A DNA stretch of 23,604 bases, from contig JAQCTH010000056.1 of the NCBI GenBank assembly GCA_027686065.1, positions 1 to 23,604 on the forward strand, given 5' to 3'. Position numbers and translations under genes: made by a program. Positions 17,401-23,604 of the stretch are shown in pieces. Within the stretch, counting starts at the first letter, position 1. Each line of letters starts with the position of its first letter. The stretch comes from Clostridiaceae bacterium AF10-41. GTDB taxonomy: Bacteria; Bacillota; Clostridia; Clostridiales; Clostridiaceae. Under the pieces are notes generated by a model, which saw only the letters and a program-made list of their open reading frames with translations, ran no database searches and was not told the DNA's origin.

Positions 17401-20400
17401 GTAATTTTATCTATATTTCTATCGAAGGTGGTAAGAAGGGTATCAACATAATATGTTTCGCCATCTTTAATTGTATTGAAAACATCTCCTTTTTCAACGA
17501 TAATCGGTACATTGCTTTTGCCATTAGCACTAGCCATATAATTATCAACACGTCCGTTAGAGTAGTCCGAAAATTCTACAAAGTAACCAGATGGATATAA
17601 TTCTGGTTCCTGTATAGGATCATTATTTAGATCATTCCAACCCTTTTTTGAACCTATAAATGGATTCATATAATTTACCTGCATACAGAACTCAATTCCA
17701 CCACGACCTAAACCGAAATGATAATTATCAGGTTGTGCAGAAGCCCAGTTGTTGTACCCTACACCAATCCCCCAATTATGCATTCTACTTGTAAAGTAAA
17801 CTGTTCCAGCTTCTGGCCCACATGTCCAATAATATTCATTTCCCACATTATTTGTAGATAATTCATATGTGATTTCATCATTTATTTTATTTCCATCCAA
17901 TTTCATCAATGCCGATCCAGCTGACCAAGCTCCATTATTTGAAATTTGTGTTAAAATGTTATCTTCTTCTGGTGAAGTGATTGTTGCAAGATAGCCCCTC
18001 AATCCCATGTAAGTATATGTCTTTGCTAAATTATAAGTATCCTGCCATTGTAATTTTCCTGGCACATACATATAGTAATGTCCATTAAATTCAGTAACTG
18101 TTGCATTGTCAGGAAGATTTGTCTCATTTCCATCAACTGTTACGCTAACATTTGTAGTAGATGATGCTTTTAATCCACCATATCGGAATTTAAGTCCTCT
18201 TAAAAAGCTCTCTGCCTCCGTTTCTGTAATACCATCTTTAAACTCATAGGTAATTATATTAGCTGTTCCTGCAATATTTGAAAGCTCTTTGGAAGGAACA
18301 GGTGTAATAGACTTTGAAAGTATATTAGTGTAATTATCTAATTTAACAGTTAAAGAATATATCTTGCTGCTATTTGTGATTTCTGCGTTATCAAAAGAAA
18401 ATACCGATTTATCACTACCATATACAGGAGAATTCAGCATAATGGTTAAACCTTCTTCAATTCCACCTTCCTTTGCAATATTATAGCTTTCTACTGCAGT
18501 TTTATCACTAGCATAGGTACTGTCAACACCAGTAGCATATTTGGAGAATTCAACAAAATAACCCTTTACAAGACCAATTTGAGGCAATCCTTCATTAGGA
18601 AGGTCATTCCAACGCATTTTATTACTGGCTCCTATATCAAGCGGCCAATTTACCTGCATACATGTCTCACCTGATGTGCCTGCATCCGGTTGTTTAGGAT
18701 TTGCACCCCAGTTATTATAGGCACCGTTATATCCTGTATACCCTTCTCCTGGCGTTTGTGTGGGATAAGTACTATTATAATAAATAGTTTCCGCTTCTGG
18801 ACCACAAGCCCAATAGTAATATGCTGCTGTTTTTGAAGTATCCAAAATAGACTCTGGATCTGCAAGCTTTGAACCATCTGAGTTCAAATATCGTGTTCCT
18901 GCAGACCATGCACTTATAGTAGAAATATTAGTAAGAATTTTATCTTCTTCTTCAGAGGTAATAGTTGCTAAATAACCTTTTAACCCCATATATCTATAAC
19001 TTTTCGCAAGGTTATAGGCACTTGTCCAAGATATGAAATTACTTGGTACATACATATAATAATGATTTGTGCCGTCTGGATGTGCAAACTCTGTAATTTT
19101 TGCCCCATCAGGTAAATTATTTACATTATTATCAACGGTTATTGTTATCTCTGATCCAGATACATAATTAAATATAATACCTCGAATAAATTCTTCTGCT
19201 TCTGAAACACTAATACTATTTTTAAAAACATAAGTAAAGGTACGGGTATCACCATCAATACTTTCTAACTTTGATGAAGGTGTTAGAAATGTTGGTATAT
19301 ACTGTACTGTAGTGCTTTTGGAAGCTGAAAATGTGATAGATGAAATTCCTGTAAAATTATTAATGATTGCCCTTTTAAAACTGTATCCTGTTTTATCATT
19401 TGTGAAAACAGGAGTGTTTAAACTAACAATAGATTTAACACTTTTCTCAAAGGATATTTCAGAATTAATTATCTTTGGTGTAAATGGAGCAACGCCTATC
19501 TGAATTGTTTGCTTCAGGACCTTACTATCACTATTTGGAGATACAACATATTCATAAATAGCATAGGCATCATCATAAACATTTATTCCATCTCCTCCTT
19601 CTGGAATAGTAATTTGTGCGTAATCATTATATATATCATTTGTATTAAAAGGCCCATTTCCAATGGATTTATACATATCATCTCTCAGAGTTTCTATTCC
19701 ATTATGCTCTTTCCAATAGAACTTTTGATCAGATACAGAATTTATCTTTGTGTCTATAGTTCCATTTGAAACTGAAAAATTCGGAGTAAGCAATGAAGTA
19801 GTAATGGCCCCCTTAGCATTTCTATTTTGATTTGTAATCACATTACGTACTAAAACTTTTTGATTTGGATCAACTGTTCTATTACCAGTGATTTGTGTTT
19901 CATAACTTCCATTAAGATCTGTATCAATATAATATTTTGTGCTAATACCTAATGTTGAGCCCTCTACGCCAACACTATCTTTATAATAAGCCTTATTAAT
20001 TGTAATGCTGGTGGTTTTTGAACTGTCATCTTGACTTGCACCACTTTTATAAGGTGGAGCAAAAGCTGACATCGTAAAATAAACTGACTTAGCATTATCT
20101 ATGCTACCAAAAACATCCTTAGCACATAAATTGCTATAAGTAAAAGTAGATCCACCCATAGTCATTACTAATTTTCCTGTTGCTGTAACCTCATCAATAC
20201 ACTCCCAAGCTAATGAAAATTCACTGTCTTGATTTGCTAACCCATAATTTTTAATACCATAAACTCCATTCCCACTTATATCATCATCTGGAAAAGCTAT
20301 CATGTTGTTGATGCTATCAATTTTATAGCTATATCCTCCATTATAAGCTCTTTTCCCGTTTACATTCGGAAAATTAATTTGCATAAACTCCCAAAGCAAG

Positions 20401-20897
20401 CCCTTTTCTATATCATTATTTTGATAATTTAATGGTATATACGTTGTGTTTATACTTAAGTTCTCATAGCTTTGCCCTAACATAGATGTACTCCAGTAAG
20501 GAGCAAAAGATTTTTTATTAGGATTGTTATGCAAGGCAAATCCAATACCATCACGAGATGCAAAGGATACTTCCCCTTCAATATTAAAGCTTCGTGTAAA
20601 ATCCATTGTATATTTACTTGTTACTGTTCCTGATGTTCCAACACTTCCTTCTGGATATCTCTCATCTTTTTGCGGAAAAGTGATTGTTGGAGAGTTATCA
20701 GTTCCTGATACAATAGGTGAAAGATAATTAAAGTTATTAAATCCATCTGCATAATTTCCTGTCATATAATGCAAATTATACATATTTATACTATCTGTAG
20801 TTTCTGTAACTGCAGCAGATACTGTAAGATTAAAGCTTGGCATCATGGCTAGAAGCATAATTAATACAAGTACCATACTTAAAACTCTTTTTTTCAT
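14487..20897 (-). CDS. Giant sortase-anchored surface lectin (L-type lectin-like + two C-type-lectin-like domains + Ig-like stalk)
   Basis: This 2136-aa protein (numbered from ATG 20897, with GAGGAGG ten bases upstream) is secreted and wall-anchored. A signal peptide covers 1-28, cut after TVSA. A legume-lectin-like domain at about 32-302 includes DGIGFALHNNP. Two tandem units follow, at about 477-787 and 810-1112, each a beta-rich part plus a C-type-lectin-like domain. Each lectin domain shows GYLATITSxEE, QPD, a Cys pair and WND. Beyond lie Ig-like modules, MBG/Ig-like repeats at about 1564-1880, and two helical modules at about 1212-1265 and 2037-2090. The end is IPQTG (2098-2102), a membrane helix and KKRRK. 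It probably binds host or dietary glycans as an adhesin; the ligand is inferred. Upstream are a LytTR/AgrC-like system and a LytTR-type direct repeat. Confidence 0.9.
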   Translation of the reverse strand: MKKRVLSMVLVLIMLLAMMPSFNLTVSAAVTETTDSINMYNLHYMTGNYADGFNNFNYLSPIVSGTDNSPTITFPQKDERYPEGSVGTSGTVTSKYTMDFTRSFNIEGEVSFASRDGIGFALHNNPNKKSFAPYWSTSMLGQSYENLSINTTYIPLNYQNNDIEKGLLWEFMQINFPNVNGKRAYNGGYSYKIDSINNMIAFPDDDISGNGVYGIKNYGLANQDSEFSLAWECIDEVTATGKLVMTMGGSTFTYSNLCAKDVFGSIDNAKSVYFTMSAFAPPYKSGASQDDSSKTTSITINKAYYKDSVGVEGSTLGISTKYYIDTDLNGSYETQITGNRTVDPNQKVLVRNVITNQNRNAKGAITTSLLTPNFSVSNGTIDTKINSVSDQKFYWKEHNGIETLRDDMYKSIGNGPFNTNDIYNDYAQITIPEGGDGINVYDDAYAIYEYVVSPNSDSKVLKQTIQIGVAPFTPKIINSEISFEKSVKSIVSLNTPVFTNDKTGYSFKRAIINNFTGISSITFSASKSTTVQYIPTFLTPSSKLESIDGDTRTFTYVFKNSISVSEAEEFIRGIIFNYVSGSEITITVDNNVNNLPDGAKITEFAHPDGTNHYYMYVPSNFISWTSAYNLAKSYRYMGLKGYLATITSEEEDKILTNISTISAWSAGTRYLNSDGSKLADPESILDTSKTAAYYYWACGPEAETIYYNSTYPTQTPGEGYTGYNGAYNNWGANPKQPDAGTSGETCMQVNWPLDIGASNKMRWNDLPNEGLPQIGLVKGYFVEFSKYATGVDSTYASDKTAVESYNIAKEGGIEEGLTIMLNSPVYGSDKSVFSFDNAEITNSSKIYSLTVKLDNYTNILSKSITPVPSKELSNIAGTANIITYEFKDGITETEAESFLRGLKFRYGGLKASSTTNVSVTVDGNETNLPDNATVTEFNGHYYMYVPGKLQWQDTYNLAKTYTYMGLRGYLATITSPEEDNILTQISNNGAWSAGSALMKLDGNKINDEITYELSTNNVGNEYYWTCGPEAGTVYFTSRMHNWGIGVGYNNWASAQPDNYHFGLGRGGIEFCMQVNYMNPFIGSKKGWNDLNNDPIQEPELYPSGYFVEFSDYSNGRVDNYMASANGKSNVPIIVEKGDVFNTIKDGETYYVDTLLTTFDRNIDKITINNLTVSKDYILSGNKNITYNIFATDLEGNTATIIITMKTIASILEPIKNLTVNNVQMINKDSILAVKEALKAIDQTTASEAQKIEIANGIQNCNNLYFALFNATSTVTNGTNGWYKAGIDNITLNSPDGFTIRTSSTTEWRNSINLDKVDAANKIVTYYLKETSTEEISDEKTFSYKVDTVAPIGEITIKNNKFKDFLSKITFGFFFKNITNVTISGSDTLSNPVTISYQKVKASESYNENGNWTEGTSFSVGANEKFSVYAKIKDNAGNTSIINTDGIVVYTNSTQETSNISFTRTSTTDGVAKVNLNGNIINEIKNGEAIIENSNYSVTPDGTITFKASYLGTLSVGTYTLNISYNPMGENYISDTSIGDVPETTTITLAIKAKDMSDQEGNPGQYVTVTPDSYTYDGGEFDPIVTVKDGAKTLTENTDYTISHTEDMINVGKKILTITFKGIYSGVVRKEIIISEASIVDTSAIVQSTTYNGDENTIFVPSGTTVDEQNITVKYSMDDGITYTSDTIPKFTDAGSYIVYYKLSAPNHKETTGQINFTVNPATDNIISGLTLEGWIYGDKENTPKATAVYGTPIFTYSNSEDGTYTKTLPTNAGAYFVKAIIEKTPNYNNCEAKASFIISDKNISDNDIIVSGFNDYYIFTDRDITPEPIIMVGENTLVKDIDYTISYENNKNIGKNAKIIITLKGNYSGRVEKNFEIRYGSISEDEMKSMITIPEYNLMGWYKEDIIITAKGEFTICKTTSGTFDDSLRINQESGDNGTEYTFYIKAADGRLYKSKLNYKLDKTPPLILGVVDGETYYTTQKITIKDENLDTVTVNGKDFVSGDNILGNKNETYKIVAKDKAGNIMTINIIMKPIDKLADNIKDISEDNDEIQVVKKKIEAIDTTNATSEEKKELQEIIDKCNRLLKIIEDNSKEATIPQTGDNSRMKLWIALMLLSSGFLVNLDISKKRRKNSVK

Positions 20898-20999
20898 GTT
20901 TTTAAATCCTCCTCTATCCAATTTTTAAAAGCCCTCAGACATTTCACCACCTTTTCTCCCTGATATATATAAATTTTAATTCACAAAAAAAAACGTGCC

Positions 21000-21033
21000 T
21001 TTTTTTACTTAAAAAACACATTTTTCTACTTAA
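21000..21033 (-). promoter_or_regulatory. Direct repeat with a 21-bp period, candidate LytTR binding site ahead of the surface gene
   Basis: On the minus strand TTAAGTAGAAAAA (21021-21033) and TTAAGTAAAAAAA (21000-21012) match at 12 of 13 positions and are exactly 21 bp apart, two helical turns. LytTR regulators such as AgrA bind paired direct repeats at this spacing, and AgrA sites contain GTTAAGT-like cores. A TATATA -10 candidate lies near 20965-20970. The poly-A half of each repeat could arise by composition. Confidence 0.45.
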
Positions 21034-21083
21034 TATCTAAAAAAAACATAGAATTTCCTTTTTAAAAATAATTTTTTTTATTC

Positions 21084-22373
21084 TTAAATCATCATTTGCA
21101 CCTTAAAAATATTGTCTGAAATTATGTAATCCAATTCGGAATTCCACTTCTTTGCAAAGGAAATAACACTTTGTGTTCCAATGCCATGATTTGCTTTTTC
21201 AGAAATTGGAATACCATTTGCATCAGTTTTTATTTCACCCGTAAAATAATTTTCTATCTCTAATATAAGTTGTCCTGTATATATCACAGTAAATCTAATT
21301 TTTCGCTTCTTTTCATCAGTTACAGTCGATACTCCTTGAATGGCATTCTCCATTAAATTAGAAATTATCATTGTAAGCTCTAAACTATCTACTGAAAGTT
21401 CCTTTGGAATATTCAGTTTGATATCACAAGTAATTCCCTTTTCTCTTGCCATTGTAACATAATAACATACTGCCGCATTAACTTCTAAGTTATGACAATA
21501 GCTTTGCGGACCTTGTGGAAGTGCTTCCGATAACTTGTCTATAAGTTCAAGTGCCTTCTCTATTTCGCCTTGCTCAATAATCTCTTTAAGAGTTGCATTG
21601 AAATGTCTTCTATCATGCTGAACTACCCTCATTTGCTTTACTGTATCATCCATTAAAGATAATCTTTGTTTAATTTCATCTGTGGTTCTTTCTAATAGTA
21701 TCCTCTGGTTTTGGTTTTTTATATTTTCTTCTCTAAGTGTATATCTTTGAATTATGATTTTAAGAGAAAGAAAAATACCAATATATAGAAACAAAGTTAG
21801 AAAAACAAGTAGTAATATAGGGACAAAGCTTTCTTCCATGGTTTGTTTAATATCACCTTTTAAAAAGTAATAAAGATAATTAATTAATAGTGTAACTGTA
21901 AGTAACGAATAAACATGCCAATATTCCTTTACCCTGTTGTAGAGGGGGCCTACCTTTTTCCAAAAAACAAACACCACCCCCCCCAAAAACACTGCTCTTA
22001 AAATAACATTCCCGTAATATGGGTTAGGGAAAATATCACTTAAAATATAACTTAAAAATACAATAGAGACATCAATGTTAATCAAAGTTACAAAACTAAA
22101 GCACCACTGCATAGCTGTTTCACTAAATAAAGGTTTTAATGCAATAGCAATAAAAATAAACATTATGAAATCTGTTAAAACCACTGCAGAATAATTTTGG
22201 GTTAAATAGAAATAAATATTTATTGCAAGATTAAGTGCTGTTATTAAAAAAGCTACCAAAAAGTAAATATACTTTTTATCGTACTTCGGAGTAGACATGA
22301 TTATAATCAGTAAAATCATCATAAAATTGGTTATAACTGCACGTAATATGTCTGGAATTAGTGTATCTATCAT
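21084..22373 (-). CDS. AgrC-like membrane sensor histidine kinase (GHKL ATPase, HPK10-type)
   Basis: This 429-aa kinase has six or seven hydrophobic segments in residues 10-207, no periplasmic sensor domain, then a cytoplasmic coiled linker. The H box is VVQHDRRHFNATL with phospho-acceptor His253. The GHKL ATPase domain shows the N box LMENAIQG (340-347) and the G box NHGIGTQSV (395-403). This layout is that of AgrC-type peptide-sensing kinases. Its ATG overlaps the response-regulator stop (ATGA). A run of eight G encodes part of residues 129-132 in the fifth membrane segment. No agrB or agrD is in the window, so the ligand is unknown. The surface lectin follows 186 nt downstream with no clear terminator between. 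Confidence 0.93.
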   Translation of the reverse strand: MIDTLIPDILRAVITNFMMILLIIIMSTPKYDKKYIYFLVAFLITALNLAINIYFYLTQNYSAVVLTDFIMFIFIAIALKPLFSETAMQWCFSFVTLINIDVSIVFLSYILSDIFPNPYYGNVILRAVFLGGVVFVFWKKVGPLYNRVKEYWHVYSLLTVTLLINYLYYFLKGDIKQTMEESFVPILLLVFLTLFLYIGIFLSLKIIIQRYTLREENIKNQNQRILLERTTDEIKQRLSLMDDTVKQMRVVQHDRRHFNATLKEIIEQGEIEKALELIDKLSEALPQGPQSYCHNLEVNAAVCYYVTMAREKGITCDIKLNIPKELSVDSLELTMIISNLMENAIQGVSTVTDEKKRKIRFTVIYTGQLILEIENYFTGEIKTDANGIPISEKANHGIGTQSVISFAKKWNSELDYIISDNIFKVQMMI

Positions 22374-23101
22374 GCTGTTATACCATCCTTTAATCGAAAG
22401 CTAATATACGCTTTCTTTACTTCAGTGAACATCTTACCTGATACTGGTACAAAGGCGCCACCTCTCATAGTAAATCCATCACGAGATAATCGTTCTACAA
22501 GGTTCATATTTACAACAAAAGATGAATGTGTCTTAATAAAACGCTTGTCCATAAGAATTGGAGCAACGTGTTCAGAAAAATTACTCTTGATGGTTGTTGT
22601 TTCTATTATTTCACCCTTTGTCAAAATGTACTTCACTGAATGATTCACGTATTCACAGTAAACAATAGAAGCCATTGAAATGGTATGTAATCCCTTTTTA
22701 CTCTTTAAAGTTAAAGTAACACCATCTGCTTTAATTTTAGATATCGCAAGTGAAAGTGTATCAAATATTTTTTTCTTATCAACAGGTTTTATTATGTAAT
22801 TTAGAGGATTAACACTAAAGGAGTCTAGGGCATATTCTGGTGCTGAAGTTATATATATGATTTGTGCCTCACAGTCACGCATCCGTATTTCCTTTCCTAA
22901 CTGCAATCCACTCATCATTGGCATTACTACATCGAGTATATAAAGTTGGAAATTTTCACATTCACTCCACTTAAGAAGATTATCAGGGTGAGAAAATATT
23001 TTGATATGGACATCTAAATCGTTTATTTCAACATATTCATTTACTAACTTACATATTCTTTCAAGCTCGTCAGACATATCATCGCAAATAGCTATTCTCA
23101 T
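22370..23101 (-). CDS. LytTR-family response regulator (AgrA/ComE-like)
   Basis: This 243-aa regulator has a receiver domain (1-120) with acidic pair Asp7-Asp8, phospho-acceptor Asp57 (YILDVVMP), Thr85 and Lys105 (YIIKPVD). A LytTR DNA-binding domain follows at about 130-236, with FIKTHSSFVVNMNLVERL typical of the fold. LytTR proteins bind paired direct repeats and commonly control toxins, bacteriocins and surface factors. It overlaps the kinase by ATGA at its end, and its start overlaps the stop of a 56-codon ORF by ATGA, so three genes are translationally coupled. The most likely target is the surface lectin next to the kinase; that is inference from the adjacent repeat. Confidence 0.95.
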   Translation of the reverse strand: MRIAICDDMSDELERICKLVNEYVEINDLDVHIKIFSHPDNLLKWSECENFQLYILDVVMPMMSGLQLGKEIRMRDCEAQIIYITSAPEYALDSFSVNPLNYIIKPVDKKKIFDTLSLAISKIKADGVTLTLKSKKGLHTISMASIVYCEYVNHSVKYILTKGEIIETTTIKSNFSEHVAPILMDKRFIKTHSSFVVNMNLVERLSRDGFTMRGGAFVPVSGKMFTEVKKAYISFRLKDGITA

Positions 23102-23268
23102 TGCTCATCACCAGCCTTACTATTATGAGAACTCACTATTATCACACCTTTATAATATAAATGTCTAATAGATACATCATCTGGAAAATGTCTAAATTTA
23201 AAATCTCTATTATTAATAGGTATATTCTTAAGAGTTAATCTTTCTGTTTCTATATCATAAAAAAACAT
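23098..23268 (-). CDS. Small 56-aa ORF leading the LytTR/kinase operon, unknown function
   Basis: The frame starts MFFYDIETERLTLKNIPINN and ends SHNSKAGDEQ. AAGGAGTGGAGA lies directly ahead of the ATG. Its TGA overlaps the response-regulator ATG (ATGA), so it is very likely translated. It has no Cys, signal peptide or clear AgrD-like features. ETERLTLKNI recalls the first strand of RimJ/RimL-type GNAT acetyltransferases, but the rest does not continue that fold, so it may be a truncated acetyltransferase. A signal-peptide precursor or a coupling leader are alternatives. I do not recognise the family. Confidence 0.7.
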   Translation of the reverse strand: MFFYDIETERLTLKNIPINNRDFKFRHFPDDVSIRHLYYKGVIIVSSHNSKAGDEQ

Positions 23269-23572
23269 ATTCTCCACTCCTTATAAAAATGTTTTTTATA
23301 CTGCATATAAGTATCATGATATTTATATTAAATGTAATTTACAAAATAGCCCCAAATTTACTGTATAGGATATCATAATAAGTCAAATGTTGAATATACT
23401 AATTAAGCTTAACCTCTATAAAAGATGATGTACCTACCTTTACGCAACATCTTTAAATATATATTATAATTTTAATTTATTATATTATATTTTTCAATAT
23501 ATAATGATATAGCCCTTATTAAATGATAATTCTTAAATATGTTCTCAAATTGTGTTTTTAATAATAATCAGG
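23269..23572. other. AT-rich region upstream of the sensing operon
   Basis: No gene is seen. On the minus strand TTGTAA (23339-23344) and TATCAT (23316-23321) are 17 nt apart and could be the operon promoter, with a start about 40 nt ahead of the 56-aa ORF. AAGATG/CATCTT near 23423-23454 can pair weakly. The rest is AT-rich spacer. Confidence 0.4.
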
Positions 23573-23593
23573 ACCACCCGTAAAACGGGTGGT
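23573..23593. mobile_element. Hairpin resembling an IS200/IS605 (TnpB-type) element end
   Basis: ACCACCCGT/ACGGGTGGT forms a perfect 9-bp stem with an AAA loop, GC-rich against an AT-rich background, followed by TTTGCTCTGCGC at the window edge. Subterminal hairpins of this kind mark IS200/IS605-family and TnpB-only elements, and I recall this sequence type from clostridial copies. No U tract follows in either direction, which argues against a plain terminator. The element body would lie beyond the right edge. Confidence 0.5.
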
Positions 23594-23604
23594 TTGCTCT
23601 GCGC

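Noticed and set aside
18650..18877. 75-codon minus-strand frame inside the surface-protein gene
   Set aside because: It is an alternative frame within the first C-type-lectin-like domain; the main frame carries all the motifs.
20898..20921. TTG start eight codons earlier for the surface protein
   Set aside because: The GAGGAGG ribosome binding site lies inside that stretch, and the signal peptide begins properly at the later Met-Lys-Lys-Arg.
23336..23361. GTAAATT direct repeat upstream of the sensing operon as a LytTR autoregulatory site
   Set aside because: The seven-base copies are 19 bp apart, not 21-22, and such AT-rich 7-mers are expected by chance.
1..23604. CRISPR array, rRNA genes, prophage or complete transposase gene
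   Set aside because: No regularly spaced repeats, rRNA segments, phage genes or transposase frames were seen in the window.

Overview
The window is AT-rich chromosomal DNA from a Firmicute, almost certainly a Clostridium sensu stricto species. The evidence is the gene order tuf - tRNA-Thr - sigH - yacP/rae1 - rlmB - mrnC - cysS - proS - ispD - PIN/TRAM - disA - radA, the AGGAGG-type ribosome binding sites, the T-box ahead of proS and the sporulation sigma factor sigH. No species name can be given from the sequence alone.

Bases 1-8190, all on the minus strand, are a conserved housekeeping block: the first codons of tuf at the left edge, tRNA-Thr(GGT), SigH, three RNA-processing or RNA-modifying enzymes (Rae1, RlmB, Mini-RNase III), cysteinyl- and prolyl-tRNA synthetases, IspD of the MEP isoprenoid pathway, and a membrane PIN/TRAM protein. 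proS has its own near-perfect promoter and a T-box whose likely specifier is CCA (Pro). Bases 8191-11563 hold a plus-strand, cysteine-rich small protein of unknown function and, on the minus strand, the radA-disA pair (DNA repair and c-di-AMP synthesis).

Bases 11564-14486 are a short metabolic and accessory stretch. It holds the amino-sugar operon nagR-nagB, with a DasR/NagR-type operator lying on its promoter, then a divergent plus-strand group: a 53-codon ORF, an orphan 39-codon frame and a small glutaredoxin. Two strong terminators close it.

Bases 14487-23604 form the most interesting part, a surface-sensing locus on the minus strand. A 56-codon ORF overlaps a LytTR response regulator, which overlaps an AgrC-like histidine kinase. 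Below these lies a gene of about 6.4 kb for a sortase-anchored protein. That protein has a signal peptide, a legume-lectin-like domain, two tandem units each carrying a C-type-lectin-like domain with a QPD motif and a WND motif, a stalk of Ig-like/MBG-like repeats, helical modules, and an IPQTG anchor. A direct repeat with a 21-bp period, of the kind LytTR proteins bind, lies between the kinase and the surface gene. The inference is a dedicated two-component system controlling a carbohydrate-binding adhesin. An 8-nt G tract inside the kinase could switch it off by slippage. A hairpin typical of IS200/IS605 (TnpB-type) element ends sits at the right edge, consistent with an acquired or rearranged region.
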